Below, piece after piece: positions 7,665-17,618 of a stretch of 64,000 bases of DNA. Source of the stretch: Roseiarcus sp035656495 (GTDB taxonomy: Bacteria > Pseudomonadota > Alphaproteobacteria > Rhizobiales > Beijerinckiaceae); contig DASRSL010000089.1 in assembly GCA_035656495.1 (NCBI GenBank), forward strand, positions 62,001 through 126,000, in the 5' to 3' direction. Every line of letters starts with the position of its first letter. Position 1 is the stretch's first letter. The notes beneath the pieces are model-generated. The model did not search any database. It was given only the letters and a program-made list of their open reading frames with translations, and had not been told where the DNA came from. The position numbers and the translations under genes were made by a program.

Positions 7665-10015
7665 GGCATGGCTCCCGCCGCATCTCTGGCCTTCTCGATT
7701 GCTTCCAGAATCCGCCGCGGCGTCATCGGCGAGTGGAGGATTTCGGCCCCGAGCGGCCTGAGCGCGTCATTGATGGCGTTGCCAATCGCGGCGGGCGGCG
7801 CGATCGCTCCACCCTCGCCCAGACCCTTAACCCCGAACTCCGTGTAGGGAGAGAGCGTTTCCATGTGGATGAGCCGAGGCGCCAGCGTCTCCGTCGCGCC
7901 CGGCAGGATGTAATCGGACAAGGTGGAGCCGAGCGGCTGCCCAGCCTTGTCGAAGGGCATTTCCTCATAAAGCGCCGTGCCTATGCCCTGCGCGAGACCG
8001 CCAAAAATCTGTCCGTCGGCGACCATCGGATTGATCAGTTTGCCGGCGTCCTCGACGATGACGTAGTCGAGGATCTCGACCTCGCCGAGAGCAGGATCGA
8101 CGGCGACGATGGCGGCATGAGCAGCGTAGCTGAATGTCCCGGAGTCGCGCACGGGCTTGTAGCCGATCGTCGCTTCGAGACCTCGGGGGTCGACCAAAGG
8201 CGGGAGGTCCTGCGGCCTGCGATACCATGTGCGAGCGATCTCCCGCAGAGTCACGCTGCCCGACGCCGCGCGCGCCGCGCCGTCCTTGTAAGCGACAGTC
8301 GCCGGGTCAGCCTGCAAGAGATGCGAGCCGATGGCCTTCGCCCGTTGCACGATCTCCTTGCAGGCGGCGGCGACTGCGCCGCCCGCCATGACCGCCGAGC
8401 GCGAACCCCAGGTTCCCGTCGAATATGGCGTGTATTCCGTGTCGCCATGGACGACTTTGACCCTGTCGACGTCCACGCCGAGGATCTCGTGGGCGATCTG
8501 CGCGAGCGTCGTCTCCATGCTCTGGCCGTGCGAATGCACGCCGACGCGCAGTTCGAGTCCGCCATCGGGCGTCACGCGCGCGGTCGCCTGCTCGTGACCG
8601 GGCACCATCGGGATGCCCCAGCCGGCGTAGACCGAGGTGCCGTGCGCCGCTTGCTCGCAATAGACGCCCATGCCGACGCCGATGAGCCGCCCGTCCGGCT
8701 CTCCCTTTTTCTGCCGTTCTCGCAGCGCGGGCAGATCGATGGCGGAAAGCGCCCGGCGCAACGCTTCGGGATAGTCGCCGCTATCGAAATGCTTCCGCGT
8801 GATGTTGTCGAACGGCATCTGGTGCGGCCGAACCAGATTGGCGAGCCGGACCTCATACGGCTCCAGCCCGGCCTCGCTAGCCACAGCATCGAGCATCAGT
8901 TCGAGCGCGAAGCAGACGCCGGTCCGCGCAACCCCGCGGTAGGGAAGGATCGGACACTTGTTGGTCGCAACCGACCACGTGCGGCAGCGATAGGACGGAA
9001 AGTCGTAAGGTCCCGGCAGGATGCTCGCCACCTGAGCCGCCTCGAGGCAGGCGGAGAAGGGATAGGAGGAATAGGCGCCCGAATCTACGGTCGCCTCGCA
9101 GTCGACGCCGCGCAACTTCCCGTCGCGATCGGCATAGACGGTGATGCGATAGTGATGCTCGCGGCAATTCGCGCCCGCCGTCAGCTGTTCCCGCCGATCC
9201 TCGAGCCATCGCACGGGGTGGCCGCAACGCATAGCGAGCCACCCGAGGCAGATGTCCTCAGGCAGAAGGATTCCCTTGTAGCCAAAGCCCCCGCCGACAT
9301 CGGGCGAGATAATCCGCACCTGCCCTTCATCAAGCCCGAGACATTCAGACAGACCACTGCGGACGATATGCGGCATCTGATTGCCGGTGTGGAGCACCAG
9401 CTGCTCTTTGCGACCGTCCCACAGGGCGACGGTGCCGCGCCCCTCGAGGGGAGCCATGCTCTGCCGCGAGGTCGAGATGTCTTTCGTGATCTTGATTGGC
9501 GCATCGAACGCCGCTTCCATATTGGCGTCGACGAAGGTCTCGAGAAAGACATTGTCGCCCCAATGCTCATGCAGGAGCGCCGATTCTGGTCGCCGGGCCG
9601 CGAGCATATCGACGACAGCCGGCAATTCCTCGTAGTCGACATCGATGCTCTCGGCGATGTCCTCGGCTTCGGCCCTCGTGCGCCCGACGCACATGGCGAC
9701 GAGTTCGCCGACCTGGCGCACCTTGTCGCAGGCAAGCGCGGGCTGCTCGGACGGTTTGAATCCCGGAAGACCGGAGATCGCCACGATCGGCTTCACGCCC
9801 GCGAGGTCGGCCGCGACAAACACACATCCCCGACTGGCCTCTGGGATGCGAACGCCGCGGATTTTCGCGTGCGCGAGGGACGACCGCAGGAAGGCGACCT
9901 CCTTCATGCCGGCGAGGCGGATGTCGCCGACATATTGTCCCCGCCCGCGCAGGAAGCGATCATCTTCCTTGCGGGTCAGAGAAGCGCCGACGCCCTGGCG
10001 GTCGCTCGTCGTCAT
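7661..10015 (-). CDS. Molybdenum hydroxylase large (Mo-cofactor) subunit, xanthine dehydrogenase family
   Basis: The 784-residue catalytic subunit has the N-terminal a/b hammerhead (EDDRFLRGRGQYVGDI), the molybdopterin-binding DVGGGFGYKG, and the C-terminal GVKGLGEGGAIAPP carrying the catalytic Glu of the family. The CO dehydrogenase signature loop AYRCSFR is absent; the aligned place reads LPYRGVARTG. This is therefore a general hydroxylase ('form II CoxL' or aromatic/N-heterocycle hydroxylase), not a form I CO dehydrogenase. It starts 4 bases after the M20 hydrolase stop. The substrate is unknown; the family typically hydroxylates aldehydes, purines or N-heteroaromatics with water as oxygen source. 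Confidence 0.92.
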   Translation of the reverse strand: MTTSDRQGVGASLTRKEDDRFLRGRGQYVGDIRLAGMKEVAFLRSSLAHAKIRGVRIPEASRGCVFVAADLAGVKPIVAISGLPGFKPSEQPALACDKVRQVGELVAMCVGRTRAEAEDIAESIDVDYEELPAVVDMLAARRPESALLHEHWGDNVFLETFVDANMEAAFDAPIKITKDISTSRQSMAPLEGRGTVALWDGRKEQLVLHTGNQMPHIVRSGLSECLGLDEGQVRIISPDVGGGFGYKGILLPEDICLGWLAMRCGHPVRWLEDRREQLTAGANCREHHYRITVYADRDGKLRGVDCEATVDSGAYSSYPFSACLEAAQVASILPGPYDFPSYRCRTWSVATNKCPILPYRGVARTGVCFALELMLDAVASEAGLEPYEVRLANLVRPHQMPFDNITRKHFDSGDYPEALRRALSAIDLPALRERQKKGEPDGRLIGVGMGVYCEQAAHGTSVYAGWGIPMVPGHEQATARVTPDGGLELRVGVHSHGQSMETTLAQIAHEILGVDVDRVKVVHGDTEYTPYSTGTWGSRSAVMAGGAVAAACKEIVQRAKAIGSHLLQADPATVAYKDGAARAASGSVTLREIARTWYRRPQDLPPLVDPRGLEATIGYKPVRDSGTFSYAAHAAIVAVDPALGEVEILDYVIVEDAGKLINPMVADGQIFGGLAQGIGTALYEEMPFDKAGQPLGSTLSDYILPGATETLAPRLIHMETLSPYTEFGVKGLGEGGAIAPPAAIGNAINDALRPLGAEILHSPMTPRRILEAIEKARDAAGAMP

Positions 10016-10019
10016 GAAC

Positions 10020-11297
10020 TCAGCACAGTGGTTCGGCGTTGCACCAGTCGTAGATGCTAAGCGCCATCACCTTGATCGCGGTCATGTAGTCGTCGATCGA
10101 GACCCATTCGTCGTCGGCGTGCATCACCGCTGTCGACCCCGGCCCGAAAATGACCGTCGGTGTCTTGCCATACAGATTGAGGAAGCGCGTGTCGGCCGCG
10201 CCCTGTCGTCCGCTGATGACCGGCTGCTTGCCGGTAACCTCGGTATAACAACAAGACACCGTCTCGACGATTGGGTGGTTGCGCGGAATTTCCGATGCCT
10301 GCGCGTCGTAGCCGACAAAGCGCACGACCGGCGGGTGGTCCTTCATCCACGAGTCGGCCTCGGCCGCCTTGGCCACCTGTTCGACGAGGCTCCGCTTGAC
10401 GCCCTCGTGATCCTCGCCGGGCACGGTCCCGATGCTGCCTTTGAGAACGCAGTTCGCGGGGAAGGCGCTGGGATAGCCGCCGGCCTGGAAACTGCCAATG
10501 ATGCATGGCAGCGAATCGATTGCGCTCGGATAGAGGGGGTGAGTGACGGTCGCGACCCGTGTCGCCTCGAGGTCGGCGACGGCCTTCGTAATCTTGTTGC
10601 CGAGATCGATGCCGCTCACGCCGAGATAGCGCTGCTGAATGCCGGCTGGCTTTCCGTGGATCTCGATCTCAAACCAGATCCGGCCTATGCAGGCGGGCTG
10701 CACCGCAAGATCGCTGGTCTCTCCGGAAATGCCTGCATCGGCATGATAGCCGCGAATGACCGTATCGAGCGTGCCGTGGCCGCTCACCTCCTCGTCGATG
10801 ACGACGTTGATCATGACGTCTCCCTTCGGAGTAAGCCGGAGCTTTTTCAGATACTGGACAGCAAGGATGTGGCTCGCGACGCCGCTTTTCATGTCGCAGG
10901 AGCCGCGGCCATAGATCCGGCCGTTCCTGATTCGCGCCGACCACGGATCGTCGCTCCAACCCTCGCCCTTGCCGACCGGGATAACGTCGGTATGGCCGTT
11001 CAGGAGCAGCGACCGCCCGCCGCCCGTGCCCTTGAGCGTCCCCACGATGTTGGGACGACCCTCGTATCCGCGGTCGACCGGGCGATAGCCTGGATGCTTC
11101 TTCAGCTCCTTCCAGTTCGTCTCCCACATGTCGACCGCAAGGCCAATCGATTTCATGTGGTCAGCAACGAACTTCTGGATCGCCGCCTCCTCGCCGGTCA
11201 CGCTCGGGATCGAGACCATCTTTTGCAGGAAGGCGATCGCGCCTTCTTTGTTCGCATCAATCTCCGCGATGATCTTCGCTCGGTTGGCGTCTGTCAT
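10020..11297 (-). CDS. M20 family metallohydrolase (ArgE/DapE-like deacylase)
   Basis: The 425-residue protein carries the full dizinc set of M20 enzymes: NGHTDVIPVG (His and Asp), GRGSCDMKSG (bridging Asp), DEEVSG (catalytic Glu pair) and a late MHADDEW His. Members cleave amide bonds such as N-acyl amino acids, succinyl-diaminopimelate or carbamoyl amides. ATG 11297 has AGGAGA 6 bases upstream. It lies between the F420-type oxidoreductase and the molybdenum hydroxylase with gaps of 22 and 4 bases, so it likely hydrolyses an amide intermediate of this pathway. The exact substrate cannot be inferred. Confidence 0.9.
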   Translation of the reverse strand: MTDANRAKIIAEIDANKEGAIAFLQKMVSIPSVTGEEAAIQKFVADHMKSIGLAVDMWETNWKELKKHPGYRPVDRGYEGRPNIVGTLKGTGGGRSLLLNGHTDVIPVGKGEGWSDDPWSARIRNGRIYGRGSCDMKSGVASHILAVQYLKKLRLTPKGDVMINVVIDEEVSGHGTLDTVIRGYHADAGISGETSDLAVQPACIGRIWFEIEIHGKPAGIQQRYLGVSGIDLGNKITKAVADLEATRVATVTHPLYPSAIDSLPCIIGSFQAGGYPSAFPANCVLKGSIGTVPGEDHEGVKRSLVEQVAKAAEADSWMKDHPPVVRFVGYDAQASEIPRNHPIVETVSCCYTEVTGKQPVISGRQGAADTRFLNLYGKTPTVIFGPGSTAVMHADDEWVSIDDYMTAIKVMALSIYDWCNAEPLC

Positions 11298-11319
11298 GCG
11301 TGTCTCCTGATGCGGCGCC

Positions 11320-12276
11320 TCAAGCAGCCCTGAGCCGGGGTATGATCTCGCGCGCGATGATTTCGACCTGATCGGACCGGTACTTGTACGGCACGAAGAT
11401 GATCTTTTGCACGCCGACCGCCAAGTGTTCGCGCAACTGTGCGACGCACTCGTCGACAGTTCCGATAATCGCGCTGTCGCGAGAGCAGTCGCTGTGCGCC
11501 GGGAAGTCCCACTCCTTGTTCAGCCAGTCCATCATCTCCGCTTCGATCGCGGCGCGCGAGGGGACAACCATGATCGGCAGTTGCGAGGCATTGAGAAGGG
11601 CATCCGGATCCTTTCCGCCCTCACGGGCGAAAGTCCGGATCTTGTCCCAGGATTTTTTGAAGGCGTCCGGGCGATAAAAATAGGTGAGCCAGCCGTCTCC
11701 GGCGGTCGCCGCTCGTTGCAGGACCTTGTCGACATAGCCGCCGATGAGGATTGGCATGCGCGGCTTCTGGTAGGGCTTGGGATACATGACCGCGGCCGAG
11801 ATGTCATGGCGCATGTACTTGCCGGTCACTTTTTCTTCCGTCCAAAGGCGTTTCATGATCTCGAGGTTCTCGTCCATGAGCTTGCCGCGCCTGTCGAACG
11901 GAATACCACAAGCGTCGAACTCCCGCTTGTACCAACCCGACGCCATGCCCATAACCATGCGACCTTCGGAAAGATGATCCATGCTCGAGAGCTGTTTCGC
12001 GAGAACCACTGGATTGCGGAGCGGCAGAACCAGAATCCCGGTCCCGAGCTTGATGCGCTGAGTGCTCGCCGCGATTCCGGTCAACACGGTCAGCGAATCG
12101 ACGATCGGGAAACTTGGCTCGACGCCGAGGAGCACGTGATCCCATACCCAGACGGAATCGTATCCGAGCCGCTCGACCCGCACGCCATAGTCGATGAGCT
12201 CTTTGGCATTCGGCATTTCGGGATAGGCCGTGAAATTGCGCGCTGCGATCCCGAAGGTGTTGGCCAAGCTCTTCAT
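11320..12276 (-). CDS. LLM class F420/FMN-dependent oxidoreductase
   Basis: This 318-residue luciferase-like TIM-barrel protein has the family's EYGVRVERLGYDSVWVWDHVL-type helix-strand, the region IKLGTGILVLPLRNPVVLAKQLSSMDHLSEGR, and the phosphate-binding ILIGGYVDKVLQRAA near residue 180. These features match the F420-dependent subgroup (TIGR03619-like), but the split between F420 and FMN users is not certain from sequence alone. Its place in one cluster with cofC, cofD, cofE and fbiC makes F420 the likely cofactor. It is co-transcribed with CoA-transferase and M20 genes (gaps of 24 and 22 bases). Confidence 0.88.
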   Translation of the reverse strand: MKSLANTFGIAARNFTAYPEMPNAKELIDYGVRVERLGYDSVWVWDHVLLGVEPSFPIVDSLTVLTGIAASTQRIKLGTGILVLPLRNPVVLAKQLSSMDHLSEGRMVMGMASGWYKREFDACGIPFDRRGKLMDENLEIMKRLWTEEKVTGKYMRHDISAAVMYPKPYQKPRMPILIGGYVDKVLQRAATAGDGWLTYFYRPDAFKKSWDKIRTFAREGGKDPDALLNASQLPIMVVPSRAAIEAEMMDWLNKEWDFPAHSDCSRDSAIIGTVDECVAQLREHLAVGVQKIIFVPYKYRSDQVEIIAREIIPRLRAA

Positions 12277-12300
12277 TCTCTTGTCTCTCGATGTTCCGCG

Positions 12301-13071
12301 TCAGGCGATGAAAAGACGCTCCGGGTCGAGCAGCCTGAGGGTCTCAAGCTCGTGGTTCGAGGGCGGCTCGGTAACGGCGACGCGGTCGTGAAAGTCGAGG
12401 GGGAAGCCGGTATTGTCCTGAACCTCCTCACGATTGACACCGGGGTTGAGGGCGAGCACGGTCATTCGACGAGAGTCGTCGTCGAAGCCGAATATGGCGA
12501 GCTCGGTTATGACACGGAACATTCCGCCGGCGACGAGGCCGCTCTCGGCGCGGGAACGGCGTCCGCGCAAAAAACCTGGGCTCGTCACAAAATCGACCTT
12601 CTCCACGAAGCGCCGCTTCTCGTGCTTCATCGCGACGATCATGTTGGTCAGACTGGAAATGTCGTTTCCGCCGCCAGTCCCCGGCAGGCGCGTTTTCGGC
12701 GCCGCGGGGTCGCCGATAAACGACGAGTTCAGATTGCCGTACTGATCGATCTGGGCGCCGCCCATGAAGCCGACGTCGACATAGCCGCGCTGCAGCAGCA
12801 ACAGCACTTCAGCGCTGCCGAGAACCATATTGGCTCGCTTCGTGCAGCGCTGGTCGTTGGTCGATGGCGGAAGCTTGCCCGGCTCGACGAAGGCGCCGAT
12901 GACACCGCCCTCAAACAGGATGGTGAGGCCTGGGCACCGCAGCCGCTGAGCGAGCGTGGCGGCGAGCAGCGGCACCCCGACACCCGCAAAGACGACCTGC
13001 CCGTCCTTGAGCTGGCGCGCGGCGAGGATCGCCAGCATTTCGGAGGTCGTATAACGTAGGGTCTCAGTCAT
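12301..13071 (-). CDS. CoA-transferase, beta subunit
   Basis: The 256-residue protein belongs to the class I CoA-transferase B family (glutaconate/3-oxoacid type). The segment LTILFEGGVIGAF holds a Glu (about residue 54) at the position of the catalytic Glu that forms the glutamyl-CoA thioester. This argues for true transferase activity rather than the related CoA-ester hydrolase IpdB fold, although that alternative is not excluded. MGGAQIDQYGNLNSSFIGD and LTNMIVAMKHEKRRF are typical of the family. The start overlaps the end of the alpha subunit by 8 bases. Confidence 0.88.
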   Translation of the reverse strand: MTETLRYTTSEMLAILAARQLKDGQVVFAGVGVPLLAATLAQRLRCPGLTILFEGGVIGAFVEPGKLPPSTNDQRCTKRANMVLGSAEVLLLLQRGYVDVGFMGGAQIDQYGNLNSSFIGDPAAPKTRLPGTGGGNDISSLTNMIVAMKHEKRRFVEKVDFVTSPGFLRGRRSRAESGLVAGGMFRVITELAIFGFDDDSRRMTVLALNPGVNREEVQDNTGFPLDFHDRVAVTEPPSNHELETLRLLDPERLFIA

Positions 13072-14029
13072 TGTAGATGCTCCGGCCGCGGCTGGTAGCC
13101 TCCAGAACCTCCTCCATCCCGATCAACGCCAGGAATTCGGGCCAGGACTTCGGACCCAGCACATAGCGGTCGAGATAGTCTCGCATGCCGCGCACGGGAT
13201 CGGCGTTCACCCGCGCCACATAGCTCTCCATGTGGCGCATCATCGGCTCGTAGAGGCCGTAGCATTCATGTGGCGCGGCGCCGTAGGGCGTCTCGACGAC
13301 GGCGTCCACGCAAAAGAAGGGAATCTTCGTCTGGTCGGGCGCGCGGCGAACCTGATCGTTCGACACGATGCGCTCGGTTGTGAGAATGACGCTGTTGGCG
13401 GCCATCGCAAGATCGATGTCCATGAATTGCAGCCCGTCAATCTGAGCGTTGCCGTAGGCGTCGCAGCGCTGGACATGGATCAGGGCGACATCCGGATTGA
13501 GCGCCGGGACGAGCAGGAGCTTCTCGCCCGTGAAGGGGCAGTCAATTTCCTTGGCCTCCGGCCGCAACCTGAGCACGTCGGAGCCCAGCATGGAGCGTAT
13601 CGGCATGAACGGAACGCCCATTGCGCCGGCGCGAAAGCGCATGCCGATCGCCATATGGCTCCATTCCTGGAAGCGCTTCTCGCCGCTTTCGACGTGGTGG
13701 CGCATGACCTTTGACAGGCCCCAGAGAATTCCCTGCGCAAACCAGCTCGTCACGATCTCGTCGGCGACGCCGGAGCCGACGAGGAGGTCGCCGTCGGTCG
13801 AAACGATGCAACGTGCGACGGTGAGATGCTTGCGGCTCTGGCGGATAAGCTCCCACAGCATCGCCATGGGCGTGCGCGACATCGTCGAGCCTCCGACTCC
13901 GACCGTCATGCCGTCCTGGACGAAGGAGGCGGCCTCCGACAGCGACATGACCTTCTCGCGAAGACTGCGGTCGCGTTGCGCGAGATTCTCGCGCAGCCTC
14001 GCGTAGGATTGCACCTCGTATCCCGTCAC
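13064..14029 (-). CDS. CoA-transferase, alpha subunit
   Basis: The 321-residue protein shows the class I CoA-transferase A-type start FVQDGMTVGVGGSTMSRTPMAML with its glycine loop. LIHVQRCDAYGNAQIDG is the usual HV-xxD-xGN motif, and DAVVETPYGAAPHECYG the C-terminal block seen in glutaconate-CoA-transferase and IpdA relatives. The start is GTG 14029 with AGGAG a few bases upstream; the longer open frame to 14245 runs into the PLP enzyme and has no family sequence. Together with the beta subunit it likely activates a carboxylic acid intermediate as its CoA ester. Confidence 0.88.
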   Translation of the reverse strand: MTGYEVQSYARLRENLAQRDRSLREKVMSLSEAASFVQDGMTVGVGGSTMSRTPMAMLWELIRQSRKHLTVARCIVSTDGDLLVGSGVADEIVTSWFAQGILWGLSKVMRHHVESGEKRFQEWSHMAIGMRFRAGAMGVPFMPIRSMLGSDVLRLRPEAKEIDCPFTGEKLLLVPALNPDVALIHVQRCDAYGNAQIDGLQFMDIDLAMAANSVILTTERIVSNDQVRRAPDQTKIPFFCVDAVVETPYGAAPHECYGLYEPMMRHMESYVARVNADPVRGMRDYLDRYVLGPKSWPEFLALIGMEEVLEATSRGRSIYND

Positions 14030-14060
14030 TCGGTTCTCCTCGAGCGGCTGCCGCGCCGAG

Positions 14061-15596
<1,536 letters not shown>

Positions 15597-15607
15597 AGCG
15601 TGAGACT

Positions 15608-15629
15608 ATCATACTAATCTTAGAATGAT
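15608..15629 (-). promoter_or_regulatory. 22-bp palindromic operator candidate upstream of the catabolic operon
   Basis: Half-site ATCATnCTAA and its mirror TTAGnATGAT are separated by 2 bases, giving 9 matched pairs in each arm. It lies 11 bases upstream of the GTG of the first operon gene, in a short AT-rich island within GC-rich DNA. A symmetric site of this size is what a dimeric repressor such as the cluster's GntR protein would bind; the pairing with that protein is inference. Confidence 0.5.
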
Positions 15630-16114
15630 CAACGTCGAGGGGCTTATTTCCGCAGGGCAATCGAGCGAAGCGGACCCTATGACTGTTGGACGCGCTCCCG
15701 CCCCCTTTGTGGGGGCGGGCAGGGGTGGGGGGTCGCGCTGCCCTTTCCGATAAGGGAGCCGGCACAGAGCTTTTGAGGTCTGGCGCGACCCCCCCTCCTT
15801 AATCCTCCCCCCAAAAGGGGGGAGGAAATCGCCCTCGCCCGATTGCCCTATTTATTTCCGTTCGCTCGTTTAGCGGAAGAGGGAGGCCAGCGCCGCCCGA
15901 CTGCCGTCATCGAACGGGAGCGGTGCCCCCTTAGCCCACGCGCAGATTTCGTTCGTCCAGGCTCGCGCCGCGACGACAAACGGCGGGGCATTGCGATCGC
16001 CCGTCGGCGCACGTTCGTCTGTCACTCTTGCGCTGCGGCAAGCGCGCGCGACGCTCTGACGGCGCGTCGTCGTATCCAGCCGTGCGCTGGCGTTTCGACA
16101 GCGCCGTGGCCGTA
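15630..16114. other. Intergenic stretch, no gene seen
   Basis: About 485 bases between the catabolic operon's start and the end of livF. The right half shows no open frame with a ribosome site or family resemblance on either strand. The left half holds the compound hairpin repeat listed separately. The promoter of the PLP-enzyme operon must lie at its left edge. Confidence 0.6.
15697..15825. repeat. Compound hairpin repeat element
   Basis: Two perfect 9-bp stem-loops, CCCGCCCCC/GGGGGCGGG (15697-15719) and CCTCCCCCC/GGGGGGAGG (15804-15825), flank a perfect 12-bp inverted repeat: GGGGGGTCGCGC at 15727-15738 and GCGCGACCCCCC at 15783-15794. The nested symmetry is typical of dispersed bacterial palindromic repeats (REP/BIME-like). 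Whether other copies exist outside the window cannot be seen. Confidence 0.6.
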
Positions 16115-16828
16115 TCATTCTTCGGCGCCGCCGAGATAGGCGGTGCGGACATGGGGGTCATGAATAAGGCTGTCGCCGGCGCCTTCCCTGGCCAGCGAGC
16201 CGGCCTCGAGAAGGTAGGCGTAGTCACACATCTCAAGGGTGGCGTAGGCATTCTGCTCGACCATCAGAACTGTCGTCCCGGAGGCGCGTATCTTCTGGAT
16301 AGCGGCGAATGTCTGTTCGACAAGGTTCGGGGCGAGTCCGAGCGATGGCTCGTCGAACAGAATGAGTTTCGGCCGCGACATCATGGCCCGCCCGATGGCG
16401 AGCATCTGCTGCTCGCCGCCTGACAGCGTGCCGGCGGCCTGAGCCCGCCGCTGGGCGAGACGCGGAAAGAGCTGAAAAACCTCGCCCATGTCGGCGGCGA
16501 CGGCCCGCGCGTCCCGACGTAGATAGGCGCCCATTTCGAGGTTTTCGACGACGGTCATATGCGGGAAGACCCGCCTTCCCTCGGGACAGTGGGCGATGCC
16601 TCGCGCGAGGATGCGATCCGGCGGCAGGCGGGAGACGACCTGGCCTTCAAAGACGATTTCGCCCCCGACGATTGGCGCAAGGCCCGAGATTGCTCGGAGC
16701 AGAGTCGACTTGCCTGCGCCGTTGGCGCCGATCAGCGCGACGAGTTGACGACGGTCCGCCTTCAGGGACACGCCCTTCAGCGCCGTCACCTTGCCATAAC
16801 GGCAGACGAGGTCGCGAATCTCAAGCAT
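16115..16828 (-). CDS. livF: Branched-chain amino acid-type ABC transporter ATPase LivF
   Basis: The 237-residue ABC ATPase has Walker A GANGAGKST, signature LSGGEQQMLAIGRAMM and Walker B LILFDEPSLGLAP, ending with the LivF-like YLGG. ATG 16828 overlaps the livG stop by 8 bases; the open frame to 16927 lies in livG coding sequence and is not used. It powers uptake with LivG through LivH and LivM. It is the last gene of the five-gene liv operon that begins with the binding protein at 20810. Confidence 0.93.
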   Translation of the reverse strand: MLEIRDLVCRYGKVTALKGVSLKADRRQLVALIGANGAGKSTLLRAISGLAPIVGGEIVFEGQVVSRLPPDRILARGIAHCPEGRRVFPHMTVVENLEMGAYLRRDARAVAADMGEVFQLFPRLAQRRAQAAGTLSGGEQQMLAIGRAMMSRPKLILFDEPSLGLAPNLVEQTFAAIQKIRASGTTVLMVEQNAYATLEMCDYAYLLEAGSLAREGAGDSLIHDPHVRTAYLGGAEE

Positions 16829-17618
16829 GGCGCACACCTTGGCCAAGATAGGCGCGGATGACCTCGGGGTCTTTCTGGATGGCCTCCGGTTTGTCGTTGG
16901 CAATGATGCGTCCGTAGTTGAGAACAACGATACGGTCGGAGATCCCCATCACCATCGGCATGTCGTGCTCGACGAGCAGGATCGTAAGACCACGAGAACG
17001 CAACTTGCGGATGAGCTCGACAAACCGCCCGGTCTCCGACGCATTCATCCCCGACACCGGCTCGTCGAGCAGCAGCGCCTCCGGGTCCGCGGCGAGGGCG
17101 AGCGCGACGCCGAGCAGGCGCTGGTTGCCGTAAGGCAGGCTCGCGCCGAGCTCCCGCCACTGGTCGGAAAGCCCGACGAGGCCGAGGATCTCCCACACTT
17201 TCTCGCGCAGGTCCTGCTCGAGCCGGCGCTCGCGCGGCAAGCCGAGCAGGGTTCCGACGAGACGCGCGTTTGCGCGGCGGTGCAGCCCGATCAGCACGTT
17301 CTCGAAGACAGAGCACTTATCGAAAAGATTGGTGCGCTGGAAGGTGCGGACGAGACCCAGAGCTGCGATCTCGTTCGGCTTCAGCCCGGCGAGCGGCCGG
17401 CCCTTGAACCTGACAACGCCTTGGCTTGGCTTGAGAAAGCCCGTGATGACGTTGAACGCCGTCGTCTTGCCGGCGCCGTTTGGGCCGATGAGGCTCAAGA
17501 GCTCGCCCTTTCGGACGTCGAACGTCAGATCCGCGATCGCGGTGACGCCGCCGAAATGGACGGCGACCCGTTCGATCGACAGGATCGGCTCCCCGGCGGA
17601 GGTCGCCTCGCCGCTCAT
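16821..17618 (-). CDS. livG: Branched-chain amino acid-type ABC transporter ATPase LivG
   Basis: The 265-residue ATPase has Walker A GPNGAGKTT, the LivG-type Q-loop region NVITGFLKPSQG and RTFQRTNLF, and Walker B ALLLDEPVSGMN. The usual LSGGQQ signature reads LPYGNQRLLGVALALA, which is the normal LivG variant. The start overlaps the livM stop by 4 bases. Substrates of Liv-like systems extend well beyond Leu/Ile/Val to amides, urea and aromatic acids, which fits the catabolic neighbourhood. Confidence 0.93.
   Translation of the reverse strand: MSGEATSAGEPILSIERVAVHFGGVTAIADLTFDVRKGELLSLIGPNGAGKTTAFNVITGFLKPSQGVVRFKGRPLAGLKPNEIAALGLVRTFQRTNLFDKCSVFENVLIGLHRRANARLVGTLLGLPRERRLEQDLREKVWEILGLVGLSDQWRELGASLPYGNQRLLGVALALAADPEALLLDEPVSGMNASETGRFVELIRKLRSRGLTILLVEHDMPMVMGISDRIVVLNYGRIIANDKPEAIQKDPEVIRAYLGQGVRHA

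Noticed and set aside
7661..10015. Carbon monoxide dehydrogenase (form I CoxL)
   Set aside because: The AYRCSFR active-site loop that marks form I is absent; the loop reads LPYRGVARTG.
7733..10060. A 775-residue open frame on + across the molybdenum hydroxylase large subunit
   Set aside because: Antisense shadow of an intact, well-recognised gene; low-complexity Arg/Asp-rich translation with no family.
15843..16139. 98-residue frame downstream of the compound hairpin
   Set aside because: No ribosome site or family; overlaps the antisense of the end of livF.
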